Shown: positions 25,101 through 37,330 of the stretch, one piece after another
How the letters are laid out: every line of letters starts with the position of its first letter
Position numbering within the stretch: position 1 is the stretch's first letter
Assembly (NCBI GenBank): GCA_903813345.2
Contig: CAIIXF020000008.1
Location: forward strand, 26,830,822 to 26,894,821
DNA length: 64,000 bases
Direction of reading: 5' to 3'
Source: Owenia fusiformis
Taxonomy: Eukaryota > Annelida > Polychaeta > Sabellida > Oweniidae
The notes under the pieces: model-generated
Told to the model about the DNA's origin: nothing
What the model saw: the letters and a program-made list of their open reading frames with translations, nothing else
The model's database searches: none
Translations under genes and position numbers: made by a program

Positions 25101-27228
25101 TTTAAGACCTCTGCTGAAATTATCCCCTGGTCCATAGTAAATTAACTTGACATAAATTGGACACTAATTTTGGGCAAAACCCTTTGAATACACAACCATT
25201 AATTTATTTAATGACTAAATGAAATCAAACTGGATGAATTGTCCAGTGTATGTAGCATGTATTAGTGGAGCTTCTGAGAGTGGAATAAATCTACAAAACA
25301 TTAAAGTAGGACTTCTGTTAAATGTGTTGATTGAAGGTGCCTCAAAACAACAGCAGTTTAGCTAGGAGTATTGGCTTCCAGGGTTCCAACTCAATATTCT
25401 GCCATATATGGAGTCATATTGTGATTACTTTTCACTTCATCATTTAAATCTCGAGTTTTGGTCTCATTTCATAACAAAAAATTTCAAAACACGAGAAGTG
25501 AGCAAGATATTAGTTCAAATCTTTTTGTACACTGATTACTGGATTTGTCTTTTATTTGGCGAATTGAAAAAAATTACTAAATTATATACTTGCCAAGATC
25601 CCTGGGAATTTGACATGTTTTTCGTTCAGTGAACTTCTGGTTATGAGAAAGGAGAAATCAGGCCATTTAGAATAGAAACAGAAATATTGAAGAAAACATA
25701 GACAAGAAAAATGACATGATATGGTCATTGTTTCTATACATTGTCTGTTGTATTATTAGAAGGACTCCTGGATGGGTAGTCATAAAAATAAATGTTCCTC
25801 TTTGGTTACTCTCCCTTTAATAAAACATTACCATTTAACTTTCAAATATTTAGAATGTATATTGACATGTGAGTTAGGCGTATCACATATTTGCTAGTGG
25901 TCATCACCAGGTCAGCTGGCATCTATGAACATTATAATTGGTAATAAAAAGATAATATTCAGTAATTTAGGCCTGTTTAAGCCTAACCTTTCTTGCGTCT
26001 GTGCCAAGGAATCATGAGTTTAGGGGAATTATTTTCGCAGAAACCCTTCCATTCTATAATCAATTGGCCATTTATTACCGTTACTTTCAAAATGAGCCCA
26101 TGGCGTTTTCATTGGAGGAAAAGTTTTTTTTGTCAATTTCTTAAATTAATTTTTTAGTAACAATTGTTTTATTAACATCATTCATCCATGCTTTACATAT
26201 CATTTTATCAAAAGCAATTCAAATATTTTTAATAACAAATCAAAATTTCATTTATTGTGATTACAATTGTTTCTACAACATAACTACTTTGTAGATATTC
26301 AATTAATTCACATATACAAAAGTGTATATTATACTACAGTAAAAATTCATTTATGTAAAAATTATAAATATAATTTAAATGATACATTCTCATATAAAAT
26401 CAGAAACATTGAAAACAAATGTTGGTACAATGTAGAAATATTCCAATCTGATTGGTTAAGTTGTATATAATTATTACTGTTGACCTATCTTGAGGTTGAC
26501 TTTTAAATCATATCCCAACAATATAAACTGTCACTGCATGTGGGATACAATTTAATGGTTCACCAAACGGAGTGGTCTGTAATTAAAACTTTCAGAGACT
26601 TTGGTCTGGAGAAAATGTAAAAAACTCCAGCAAATTTGTATTCCATCAACTTTTCAGTCTTATTCACTCAGTACTATGATGTCATTAAGTGACATAATAT
26701 TCCAAATACGTAATAATTGCATTGCTAGGTATTGACCAATCAAAACCAAATATTTCAAATGATGTACTGCAAGATATAAACAATATAAAATGTCTTACAT
26801 CATGTACATTAAATTCATAAATGTACTTATTTAGATATTAACAATAACAATGTAAAAGGAAGCTCATTTCATCTATTTCCTGTCAATTGTACTGAAGTGA
26901 TGTCACAAGGCTATAGAAGGTTACAGAACTGACATTCACTTCAAGGATTTCCCTACTTTGGTTGCAAATAAATACAGCAAACATACATTAATAAATGATC
27001 ATTATTACCACCTTGCCGGGCCAGTTCTAGGGGTTTTAGTGCTAGTTTAGAAGGCGTTTATTTTACTATATCGACCTGAGAAATGTGTGACGTCATTGTG
27101 GTGGTCCATATGGACCGGTCTAGAATATATTCTGGACCGGCAATTTTCCCCGGGAAATTAGATATCGTTCAATGCGTAAGATTTTCTTGCTGTTTCAGTC
27201 CTGGTCATTAACGGTGGTAATAATACTA
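25101..27228. other. Intergenic region between symplekin and UVSSA
   Basis: AT-rich with no supported gene or clear repeat. The open frames here are short and show no recognisable protein. Confidence 0.5.
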
Positions 27229-28606
27229 ATAACGTCATTTCTGCGAGCAATATTAAACAAATACTGGATGATCAGGAGCTGGATATGGCAGAATACCTAT
27301 TCGAGAAAAAATATTGGGCGAGGCGGTAGCCAAGCCCAATATTTTTTCTTACTTTTGATATGGCAGAATACCTATTCGAGAAAAAATATTGGGCGAGGCG
27401 GTAGCCAAGCCCAATATTTTTTCGAGGATAGGTATTCTGGCCATATCCAGCTCCTGATCATCAAGTATTTGTTTTATTATGCACCTCCCAATCAAAGTTA
27501 AGTGGAGTACTTACTGGAGTACAGGCTTAAACTGTCGTTTAGTTGACATTATTTTGACATTTATTTATTTTTTCTTTCAAAACTCAGACGACTTCCGGCC
27601 AGTTTATTCGCTACAATGGACGAAAATATTTGCCCCGGGAATTTAATTTTTATTTATTTGAGACGTTCTTGCAGAATTATATGAAACTTTTGAATGATAA
27701 GGGTAATTGTGATTGATTAAGTACATTTTTTCTTCTATTTTTCGCCAGTTTCAGATGTAAGCTTTAAGTAGTACTCCAGTTATTAAGAAATAAAACTCTG
27801 AAGTGGGCATTGAAAAAAATATCCGACCCTTTTTCTCGAAAGGGTCAGATATTAAAAAAATATCCGGCAGTTTTCAGAAAAGAGCAGAGTATTGCCAAAT
27901 TACAAGCAACTAAGAACCAATCAGATTTGAGTATTTTTATTATGCACCTCATTAAAATACTCAAATCTGATTGGTTCTTAGTTGCTTGTAATTTGGCAAT
28001 ACTCTGCTCTTTTCTGAAAACTGCCGGATATTTTTTTAATATCTGACCCTTTCGAGAAAAAGGGTCGGATATCTTTTTCAATGTTTTTGCAACATTCCCA
28101 CTTCAGAGTTTTATTTCTTAATAACTGGAGTACTGCTTAAAGCTTACATCTGAAACTGGCGGAAAATAGAAGAAAAAATGCACTTAATCAATCACAATTA
28201 CCCTTATCATTCAAAAGTTACATATAATTCTGCAAGAACGTATCGAATAAATAAAAATTAAATTCCCGGGGCAAATATTTTCCTCCAGTGTAGCGAATAA
28301 ACTGGCCGGAAGTCGTCTGAGTTTTGAAAGAAAAAATAAATAAATGTCAAAATAATGTCAACTAAACGACAGTTTAAGCCTGTACTCCAGTAAGTACTCC
28401 ACTTAACTTTGATTGGGAGGTGCATAATAAAACAAATACTGGATGATCAGGAGCTGGATATGGCCAGAATACCTATCCTCGAAAAAATATTGGGCTCGGC
28501 TACCGCCTCGCCCAATATTTTTTCTCGAATAGATATTCTGCCATATCCAGCTCCTGATCATCCAGTATTTGTTTAATATTGCCCTTAGAAATGACGTTAT
28601 TGTACT
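27229..28606. mobile_element. 1.4-kb nested palindrome (foldback element)
   Basis: The left arm (about 27229-27938) and right arm (about 27952-28606) are near-perfect inverted copies around a ~13-bp spacer ('ttatgcacctcat'). The outer ~155 bp of each arm is itself a hairpin whose stem reads 'tgatcaggagctggatatgg' and whose loop is GGCGGTAGCC-like. In the left arm the hairpin core is duplicated (about 27287-27353 and 27358-27420); in the right it is single. Because of the symmetry the same 'peptide' reads from both strands around 27810-28081. There is no coding function. It is a non-autonomous foldback element of unnamed family. Confidence 0.88.
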
Positions 28607-28747
28607 ATTCATGAGAGACTAGAAACATGAATGAAACATCATCCCAAATGTACATGATTTTCATAAGAAAACTATTGCACCCATGTGCTATCAATACTCA
28701 ATTTCTCATGTTCTCGCTTCAATTCACAAAATATCTTGTTATGAAAT

Positions 28748-28849
28748 ACAGTAAAACTTGACCAATCTGAACACCACTGGGACTAGCCAAAAGTGTTCAC
28801 ATTAACAGGTGTTCACATTTCAAGGTGTTCACATTAGCAGGTGTTCATA
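28748..28849. repeat. Fragment of the CAGTAAAACYTG transposon family
   Basis: 'tacagtaaaacttgaccaat' is followed by three 'aggtgttcacatt' repeats. It resembles the end of the foldback at 501-3524 and the second half of the 134-bp satellite unit. Confidence 0.55.
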
Positions 28850-29372
28850 CAGGGTGAGCCAAAAAGGTAACCCAAACAAATGTTAATAACTCAGTCATTT
28901 AGCATGGGTTTAAGGTTATATTAAGCACAATTAAACCTTGTTCAATGTTCTTTCATACCATGTATCATTGGTCTATTCTCAATAGTCGAGCTTTAATGGC
29001 CAATTTACAAAACATGGTATAATATTCCGGTGTCATGTCTGGAGGCAAACTAGAATGTATCAAGCGAAATTGTTCTCTAAACAAATAGACATCTTGTGTA
29101 ATGGCTCACATCTTATCTCTTGTTTCAAGGGTTGTTACTTTAGACATTAAACCCCAAAAATAAATCAGGTGGGATTCATGTCTGGTATGTTTTGGCATTT
29201 GGGGACATGTTTGTAAGTGGCCATAAAATCTTGACCATTCGGGATAGGCCTAGATAGATGGTAAAATGAAAAAAAAAATTTAACAAGACTTAAGCGTGCT
29301 AAATATGACTATAAACTGATAAACCCATGCTGAATGACTGTTTTATTAACATACTTTGTCTGGATCACCTTG
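28850..29372. mobile_element. 523-bp mariner-like MITE
   Basis: The left end is CAGGGTGAGCCAAAAAGGTA and the right end, inverted, is CAAGGTGATCCAGACAAAG. The arms stay similar for ~80 bp (shared 'agcatgggttta'). TA lies on both sides (28848-28849 and 29373-29374). CAGGGTG ends with a TA target site are typical of Tc1/mariner elements. No transposase is present. Confidence 0.8.
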
Positions 29373-29379
29373 TACAGTA

Positions 29380-29505
29380 TTAAACAAGTTTCTTTGTAAT
29401 AACAACATGGCATTAACATGCAAAATGTCTCTACCTGCCATTTGTTACAGACGAAGAACACCAAACACAAAAGCTGGAGACTATAACAATATGTCCCCAC
29501 CATAA
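29380..29505 (-). repeat. Dispersed 'TATTGTTATAGTCTCCA' repeat abutting the UVSSA stop codon
   Basis: This is the inverted relative of 24965-25100. On the - strand the repeat core (GGGGACATATTGTTATAGTC) begins about ten bases after the UVSSA TAA. The 3' UTR therefore consists of this repeat and then the MITE. The nearest AATAAA on this strand (29342-29347) lies inside the MITE. Confidence 0.75.
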
Positions 29506-31911
29506 TTACATGGAGTAATTGAAATTACTAGCAAATTTATCTCTTGCCAATTTCTGATCAATTTGATCAAGTTTACCAGAAACTCTTTTTAAAGTTCGCG
29601 CATTTAACACTTTTTTCTCCAATCTTTTCCGAGATGTATTTTCCAATTTGTTAATGTTTGTCAAATTAGAGGTTTTTTTCCCGCGACCCTTTCCTTTTTT
29701 AGATTGTGTGAGGTTGATCCCAGTTGCAGCTTCAATGTCCCGTTGGAGCTCTGGATCACGCCAATCTTGTGTCTCGCTACTTGTCGCTTGACTAGGTTGT
29801 GCCCTTGTAGTAGTACTTGAGGCTGCTTTACCTGCAACTGCTTTGTCATTGGGGCAGTCATTAGGGTTACTCGGGGCTCCTGTTTTATCCCGTCCTATTA
29901 TTTTACCATGAAACGGGCATTTGATTCTATCCATTCTAGGGCACAGTCTGCCATTACTCAACAAGGCCCTACAGCTCCACTGTACAGGTTGGAATTCACC
30001 TGTGAAATTAATGACACGATTTTTCATTGCTGCTTCAGCTTCTTTATCAATTTGCTCGTCATTTTCTCTGGGAGTCCAGAATCTATGAAGGGAATCATAT
30101 CTGACTATAGTGGGTTTGATTTCATCTCTATTCTCCCAATGGAAGAGATCAACTCCATAAGGCACAACAGGAACATCGCTTGCCCCTTGGGAACTACTCG
30201 CTGCACTTGGTGGCTTAGATAATAATGCACTACCTCTAGGTTTAGAGGAGCTAGGCCCTGACTGCAATCTCTTTTGTATTCTCTCATTGGTTTTCATAAT
30301 AGTTGAATCTAGATCATTATCTGCAAGGTTTCCACTACCAGCGAACATATCAATCTCCTGATAAGCAGGTTTTGTAGAAGGCAAGATTCCATAGTCTTCT
30401 CTAAGATGCTCGGGAATATCAGCCTCAAACCCCTCTTTCTCAGCTACATCTTCAAAATCTGAATCACTATCGCTATCACGGTTGGAGTCAGTTTGGACTT
30501 TAACTTGAGGCATGAACCTAATGTCTAGTTTTTCATATTTATTTGTTGCACTGAGTAGAGCTTGCTTTATGTCGATTGCTCGTTTAATCTGGGTCTCATA
30601 TTTACCTCCCTTTGTTAAGAGATCTAACCACTGCCCTATTCTGGGTAAATATTTACCCTTTGTGAGCCTATATAAATCTGTCAGTGTACTGAGAATGTCT
30701 GTATTGTCATTATTCTCGACAACAGTTAACATAGATGTGTCTAGCTGTATCTCTACAGCGTATCTTTGAGAACCAATGCCTCTCTCCCGCATTGTTTGAG
30801 TAGTCAAACCTAGCATGTCGTCATCATCATACTCTTTGTCACTATCTCTATCGTCATCACTTTTATTTTTTGTGTCACCATTTTCTAATTCAATGACACT
30901 TTTCATCCTTTTAGCATCACTGTCCTCCGTCTCTGTCCAGTTAGTTGCATCCCTTTTTGTAGCAGTTTTATCTCTATCATTGTTGCCATTATTTTCAGTT
31001 GGGATATTTTGATGATCATTTGGGTTTTGATCACATTCATCTCTGAGTTCACATGCCTTCTCAGTATCTTTCCTATCATAATTACCATGACTACTAATAC
31101 CTACATCATTGTCTTTCTCATCATCATCTTTTTCATCATTGTCTTCATCATCATTGTCTTTGTCATCATTGTCTGTGTATTCATTGTCTTCATAATCATC
31201 GTCTTTATGATCATTGTTTTTGTCATCATGGTCCTTATCATCATTGTCTTTTTCAGCTTCATGAAAGGTGAACTGTTCAGGATCAGGCAACAACAGTTTA
31301 TAACAGCTGTCCATTTCTGTGAGGGCACTCTGAACCTCAACGGGAATTTCCTCCATTTGCTTTAGCACTGTTTTACACTTTTCATTAATTATTGCTTCTT
31401 TTCTGGCTTCCTCTTCTTGTTGTCTAAGTCGCTCGGCAACAGAACGTGCTTCCATGTCATCAAAGTCGACTTTTCTACACTGCTTCAGATAGTGATATCC
31501 AAGAGTTAATTTTTTGTATGCTTCTCCGTATTTATCTTTCCATTGTTGTATTGTCTCTAATGCTTTAGTATGAAGTATCTTAGCAACAGGCTTCGGTTTG
31601 GGCAACGGATTATCAGGATTCACATTTGTTGCATGTTCGGTGAAGTTATGAAAATCCTGAATTAAAAGTTCTCGAAAACGATGCGATCGTGTGAACAGTT
31701 CGTTGATAATCTGAAACGCTGATAATCTTATTTCAGCATGGTCTTGTTGTAACTCGATCATAACATTGTCAAATGCTAGCTCAACGTATAAATCTGACTT
31801 CCGGCAAATGTTTTTAATTTGTTTCATCACACCAGATTCAAGATTGGCCTCACCAGAGTGGGTCAGTTGTTCTATGAGTTCTGTCAATTGCTTATGGAGT
31901 GCTGGATCCAT
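29506..31911 (-). CDS. UVSSA: UV-stimulated scaffold protein A, complete, single coding exon
   Basis: UVSSA helps transcription-coupled nucleotide excision repair. With CSA/CSB and USP7 it binds stalled RNA polymerase II and recruits TFIIH. The 801-aa frame runs from MDPALHKQ to NFNYSM. It matches remembered human UVSSA at AEIRLSAFQI, RSHRFRELL, GEAYKKLTLGYHYL, KVDFDDMEARS and APVVPYGVDL-like VPVVPYGVDL. The C-terminal zinc finger (C~647 to H~668, ending KCPFH), WQDPEL-like WRDPEL, KGKGRGKK and the final FNY also match. Human UVSSA is about 709 aa; the extra length is mostly an Asp/Asn/Lys repeat at about residues 225-275. An AG acceptor preceded by a pyrimidine-rich tract lies 30 bp before the ATG, so a non-coding 5' exon is likely. 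The vertebrate gene has many coding exons, so the lack of coding introns is notable. Confidence 0.96.
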   Translation of the reverse strand: MDPALHKQLTELIEQLTHSGEANLESGVMKQIKNICRKSDLYVELAFDNVMIELQQDHAEIRLSAFQIINELFTRSHRFRELLIQDFHNFTEHATNVNPDNPLPKPKPVAKILHTKALETIQQWKDKYGEAYKKLTLGYHYLKQCRKVDFDDMEARSVAERLRQQEEEARKEAIINEKCKTVLKQMEEIPVEVQSALTEMDSCYKLLLPDPEQFTFHEAEKDNDDKDHDDKNNDHKDDDYEDNEYTDNDDKDNDDEDNDEKDDDEKDNDVGISSHGNYDRKDTEKACELRDECDQNPNDHQNIPTENNGNNDRDKTATKRDATNWTETEDSDAKRMKSVIELENGDTKNKSDDDRDSDKEYDDDDMLGLTTQTMRERGIGSQRYAVEIQLDTSMLTVVENNDNTDILSTLTDLYRLTKGKYLPRIGQWLDLLTKGGKYETQIKRAIDIKQALLSATNKYEKLDIRFMPQVKVQTDSNRDSDSDSDFEDVAEKEGFEADIPEHLREDYGILPSTKPAYQEIDMFAGSGNLADNDLDSTIMKTNERIQKRLQSGPSSSKPRGSALLSKPPSAASSSQGASDVPVVPYGVDLFHWENRDEIKPTIVRYDSLHRFWTPRENDEQIDKEAEAAMKNRVINFTGEFQPVQWSCRALLSNGRLCPRMDRIKCPFHGKIIGRDKTGAPSNPNDCPNDKAVAGKAASSTTTRAQPSQATSSETQDWRDPELQRDIEAATGINLTQSKKGKGRGKKTSNLTNINKLENTSRKRLEKKVLNARTLKRVSGKLDQIDQKLARDKFASNFNYSM
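31103..31255 (-). repeat. Asp/Asn-coding tandem tract in UVSSA
   Basis: Imperfect repeats of 'tcatcattgtctttgtcatc' on the + strand encode a run of D, N, K and E residues. It is a microsatellite-like expansion inside the disordered middle of the protein and is expected to vary in length between individuals. Confidence 0.8.
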
Positions 31912-31941
31912 GGCTATTGTTTTCTGCAGTGTCAGTATGGC
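31912..31941 (-). promoter_or_regulatory. Probable 5' UTR splice acceptor of UVSSA
   Basis: On the - strand CTTCTCTTTATTTTAG is followed by 30 bases and the UVSSA ATG. This is a good acceptor. Candidate donors upstream are GG|GTAAGT ending at 32645 and CAG|GTAAAA near 33467, but I cannot choose between them. Confidence 0.5.
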
Positions 31942-32280
31942 CTAAAATAAAGAGAAGATAAAAGATCAGTAGCCTAAATAACAGACTTTATATTATTGCA
32001 AAGTTGGCAATCAAATACATATACATTTGTATAGCTGATTATTTTTTTATTTTGAGTTTGATAGATTAGCATTTGCCGCATAGCCGCATCACAGCAACTT
32101 GAAGCACCATCTATTGGGAGAAAATGTGACTTTATTGGTTCTATATTTTTATACCAATCACAAGGCCCTGTAAAGCTGTTTAAAGTTGAAAAACTGACGT
32201 TTTATATCTCCAAAATAGCACATACATATTATATGCTTCTTATTTCAAAGAAAATGATTTCCCCCTTAATATAATCATCC

Positions 32281-32573
32281 TAGTATCACAATAGATTTCG
32301 GACAGTCATATGTTGGATTTTGGCTATTTTCTGGGGATTTAAACAGGTGCATATTTTAGACCAATGCATTACCTCCAGGAAAAGCACTCATAGAGATGAT
32401 AAAATAATTATGACTTTGAGACAGAGAAGATGCAAACAACCTACCCACATGTTTTTTCTGAAATGTTTTCCTGAATTTCAACCCCTTCCACCCCTGCTTT
32501 TTAAATTTTTCTTGCATCAATGTGTTGTGTTTTGACACATAGTTAACCCCTTAAAGGAATAAGTGATTCCTTT
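32281..32573 (+). repeat. ~290-bp dispersed repeat, copy A
   Basis: It matches 62442-62740 in the opposite orientation, about 80 percent by eye. Shared landmarks are GACAGTCATATGTTGGATTT, 'caacctacccac', CACCCCTGCTTTTT and the flanking AAAGGAAT ... ATTCC palindrome at one end. No protein is supported. Confidence 0.75.
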
Positions 32574-33308
32574 TCGATAAAGGGGAAAACAATATTTCCC
32601 ATGTTATTTCATGCGAAATGAAATCTCATGCGATCCATACTTACCCAGTACCTAAGCATTCAGATTATTTTGGCAAATGGGAGAGCACCCATGCTACGCA
32701 ACAGGAGATGGCCGAGTGAAATTATGACTCGTCTTTCGGTTTAGGTTTTAGGGATAATGTTTGGATGGAAGTGTCTTCTGCTTACTCGAGTCTCTAGCCA
32801 ATACTTGGCTAGAGGGGATTTCATCTGGAATACTGTGAACTCTATTTGAAAAAAGCTGGCCGTGGTGTCATAAATTTATTGAATATTTTAAAAATCGCCA
32901 GATAAATAAATCTTTAATCAAACCGGACCCAGCTCGGCTCCTTGATGAGATATGACATGATTTCATCTAAAATTAAAACCAAATGGCTCCAAGAAAAATG
33001 GCGATGTTCGAAAACTGGACGAAATGTCGTTAACGTCTGACATTAGTAACTGGCTGTAAATTCTAAGCTAGCGATCCAGAAGATGTGAACTAATACACTG
33101 ATCACTTTATGTGTGTTTTGGAATTTTTGGTGAGGTGGAAAAATGGCGGACATATGATTTCAAATTTTATGATTACGACATGACCAGTTGTTCATGCAGG
33201 AATATATCTGTACTGGAAGGCCACGACACAGTGGCCTTAGAAGAAGGTAATCTTCTGCCACCTCCAGTTGCGTATCAAAGATCGTCCCCCTTTGTATGAT
33301 TGACTGCA

Positions 33309-33390
33309 ATGGCATCGGAACAGAGATAGACCACCACGGAATTTCTTTTTAGGACGGCTTTATCTCCGTTCCGATGCCTGTGATTGACTG
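33309..33390. repeat. Short inverted repeat (hairpin)
   Basis: GGCATCGGAACAGAGATA at about 33312-33329 is inverted as TATCTCCGTTCCGATGCC at 33361-33378. A small MITE or a structured untranslated RNA are both possible. Confidence 0.55.
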
Positions 33391-34034
33391 AAAAGTTGGA
33401 AAACAATAAAAATAAAATTTATTTTTGATCTAAAAGTAAAATGATGTCCTAATCCCAAATTTTACCTGTCTAGCTTCCAAATAAGCTGTTAACATGTATT
33501 GCTAGCTGTCATGTTACACGATCTTTATGCTGGATAAGCAAAGTAAGCAGAGAAAACACTTTAAAACTGCTCCAGAAAATGAAAGCTTGCAAAATGTCAA
33601 AAGACTGCTTGGTGATAAATCAATTAACTCAATGTCGTAAATTGTTACAATGCGGCAAAAAAGCGAACGGCCATAATTCGATTCGTTCTTGATAAATAGA
33701 ATTAAACGCTCGAATTCTTAAAATCGCGGATTCGGTAGTATTGAATCTCTAATAAAGATGGCGCGAAAGTTTTTCCTTATAAGGTCAAAATATTCCCCAT
33801 GATGCAGTTCGCGGGGGAACAAAATTTTTCTACCTTGTTTTTCCCCGTTGGTTTAACATGGGGATTTTCATACCCATTTTTCAAGCGATATTTTCGATCG
33901 AATCTCCATGCGATCAGAGAAAACAAACTATCAGAAACAATTAGTCTTTTAATAATCTTTATATAACATATATTTTTTTTCATTTTATTAGCTCCTAACG
34001 GGGTGAAAACAATGATTGAATATGGGAGTATATT

Positions 34035-34073
34035 CCGGAAGAGAAGAAGTCACGTGACTAGTCGCCATATTGG
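34035..34073 (-). promoter_or_regulatory. Probable UVSSA promoter cluster (ETS, USF-type and YY1-type motifs)
   Basis: Within 40 bp lie CCGGAAG (34035-34041, ETS core), the palindrome GTCACGTGAC (34049-34058, E-box of the USF/MITF kind) and CGCCATATTGG (34063-34073, YY1-like). Such clusters mark housekeeping promoters. The placement, 2.1 kb upstream of the UVSSA ATG with a 5' UTR intron between, is inference. Confidence 0.4.
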
Positions 34074-36300
34074 AAAAAGCAATTCCATTCGACTTTCAAC
34101 ACGTTCATGCCAATATTACCGCACTACAAACTGTAACATCGATGCAACAACTGAATAAAAGTACTCATCTTCATATTACATTATAGAGTTACGTTGAAAA
34201 CCCACAAACAACTGAGCATTTGACCAAAGAAGACACGTCGCTATTATCTAGGTCAAGTTTAGTGGTTCGAAAGCAAATCTTACATACTCGTTTCCGAATT
34301 TTGTTGTTAATTGTATAATCTTTTATTGATTAAATCTGGTATACTGACTATTAATTCAATGACAAAGAAGAAGAATTCCGATGGTGTCATTTTTTTATTT
34401 AGCTTGCGGGTGTAAAAACAAAATTGCGTAATTAATTTGATTTAGAACTTTCGGGTCTCACAAATAGCTACACGAAATGCATCGTTGAAAAATATTGACC
34501 AATCAAATTTTGTCCTTTTTGAGTACATATATGCACCATATATGCGAACGTTCTGATTCAAAGAGCGAACAGCGAAATGGAACAATTCTTTGTGTGTATG
34601 TTTATATCATACACTAAAATTGTAAACTTGCTAATGTCACAAAGAACACAGAATTTCTTACAATATTGGTTATAGTTCAGCCAACCTTACTTAGGATGGT
34701 GACTTATTCCATGGGGTCTACCACCCGATGGAGCCCATGCTCTCCCATTTGCCCTTATTCCAAGGACGTCCTGCTTATTTTTGGCTCGTGCTGAGGCAAG
34801 AGCCATATCTCACTTGGATATAGTAGTAAGTGATAACGACAATGGACTGAGGTTTAAACGTTAGTTTACTAGTAGAAAACCTGATGGGTTAATATTTGTT
34901 GATGAAAATGAGTTAATTCCTCGAGCAAAAGTTTAACCTTAGGGTGTTAGTTTATAATAAAATTGCGTTAGAGAGGGTTTCAAACGACAATATGCACATT
35001 TTACAACAACACCATGAATTCTGCGCACTGATTTTAGGCAACATGATACGACAGAAATACGAACGACTTCTTGATTTAGAATTGTGAACAATTTACAGCA
35101 TTAAAAAAACTCCGAACATTTAACTATTTTATTAATATCTTCGGAGAACGAGAATCAAATTGACCCATCTTCACTTTTAGATATGTTCGGATGTTTTCTG
35201 AGAGGTCCAGGTACTCAGACCTTCACAATTTAAAGATCTTAATCAGTTCAAAATGTTCGGATTTTTTCTACTTTTGCCGTTCGGTAAATTACAACCGCGT
35301 TAAAAGTAAGCATCCCTATTTATCAATACAATTCATTACAACACTGCAAACATCTCCTTCACACGAGCCTTCATTTTTTAAAATGATCTCTTGTTACTCT
35401 TCTAGTGGTTCAGATATTCATCAATAAAACAGAATAAAGACAAGTGGATGGTTTCTTATTCCCTTTTTATACTTGTTAGGTATGTTTGCTTCATTTTTAT
35501 AAGAGTAATGTGATTGATATTTTACATACATGTACTCAAAAACACTAAATGACTTTAGCTGGCATCGGCTGGAAGAAATGCTTTTAAAAATGGTTGTGAC
35601 AAAGATATGAATTAATTTCTATAGAGGAAATAATATTTCTACATAATTTTTGCAGTTGAAGTGGAATATACATGAATGTTTTTAAGAACATTTTCGGGAT
35701 GATTTTGGCTGATTCGCCTGCGCTGCTTTAAAACTATGCCCATGTCTGCATGTTGATAGAACAATCTTTTATTCTATTTTGACACCCAGATCGTTATCTA
35801 TGTAATACTGTCAATCACCAATTACATAAAGGGCCTTAAGGAAACAATTTTATATTTATTAAGTAACTTGATTTTTATTGCTCCATTGTTTTGGGTATAA
35901 GGTAGCAAAATGTTGATCAACCTTGGAATAATTCAATATTTTACTTTTACTGCCTTTTTGGTTTCCTTTATTTCATATATATTCTTTTTTTGTGTGGGGA
36001 TCAGATGGCTAATTCTGGACTGAATTAGAAATAAACAATGGGAGCCAGGACTTGTATAGATGACAGTGAACTACAAGGTTGTTCTTCATCTGGCCCATTG
36101 GTTTGTGTGTAAATATCACTACACATATCAAAAAAATATCATATTATTTTCCTTCATAATTATTTACAAACATGTTTTAAGATTCAAAATCAAAAGGTTT
36201 TGGATATTTTCCATAAAATTTATCTCGGGAAATTTTTGGAGCAATCTTTATATGTTAAAGTATGCTATTAATCCCACTGAATTTTTGGCCATCTATTGAC
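34074..36300. other. Intergenic region between UVSSA and DPY30
   Basis: AT-rich with no supported gene. A segment near 34700-34760 ('tgctctcccatttgcc') is the inverse of part of 32672-32690, the only repeat link I noticed. Confidence 0.45.
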
Positions 36301-37330
36301 AGTCCAGAAGGGCATTGGCCTGGAGTGTATCAACCTTATAAGTCACACAATAAAGATAAAGTAAGATGTACAGTACATATTTATTTTTCACTTTAAATAC
36401 TAAACACAGTTTATTAAAAACATACAGATACATTATTAACACTGATTGAATACCCAATTTGATGAACATAATACCCCTCTAACCAATGTTGATGAAATAT
36501 ACAATGAGTGTTTTAAACATATGAGTATTTTACAGTTCCATTCTACATGTTCTAAGGCCAATGCAATAAGCTTCCATTATCTTCAAACCAGGACAAAACA
36601 AATATGTTTCAGTCTACTTTTATATTGAACTGTAAAATATTCATGATTCAATAAATGTTTGTTTTCCATAAATAAACAGCATCATGAAAAGAAGCCTTAA
36701 AGCACTGTCTCTACTCTTTTATCCCAAATCACTAAAAATGATGAGTCCTGAACAGTAATTGGTGCCATAAATATAAGATTTCAAGAAATCTGAACACCGA
36801 CATGTAACTTACGTCAATATCTTGATTCACAATTTCCAATATTAAACGAAAATGGACTTAAATAGTTAAGTTACAAAAAGCCTGTTACAGAGATTTTATA
36901 TTTGCTTGGATATAGCTTAAATAGACAATGCCTTCTTTAAATAATCAAATCATTTTAAATTCATTTTTAATGTCCATTACTTTAGATAAGTTCAAATCAA
37001 AGCAAATATTCCCAAAAATTCCAAACCAAACCAAAAAAATATCATATAACATACTGCTCAGTCATGTCAGTTAATATTCCTTCTGAAAATAATAATGAGC
37101 AGTGTGTGGAGCTGCTGCTTTCTTTCTTACAATATCCATGAGATTAAAGAGATCACATTAAAACCAGCTTCAATTTCACAATAAAAACACATTTAAATTG
37201 TGAAATTATGCTACAAATTCCATGACCACATTGCTGTAATCAGCTGTACTGGTTTATTTATTATTCACAGCTGTAATAAACTATAAAAGTCTTTGCATCC
37301 TGTGGACCAATTCCTGATTGAATCTGAGGT
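36301..37330. other. 3' side of DPY30
   Basis: AT-rich sequence. TTTATT at 37253-37258 (AATAAA on the - strand) is 73 bp after the DPY30 stop and is the likely poly(A) signal. I see nothing else. Confidence 0.5.

Noticed and set aside
27810-28081. Identical 78-codon open frames on both strands
   Set aside because: They are the two arms of the palindrome read from each side; no protein-like composition or conservation is visible.
33111-33299. 62-codon + strand frame upstream of UVSSA
   Set aside because: No homology, no plausible splice partners, and it lies in a region rich in short inverted repeats.
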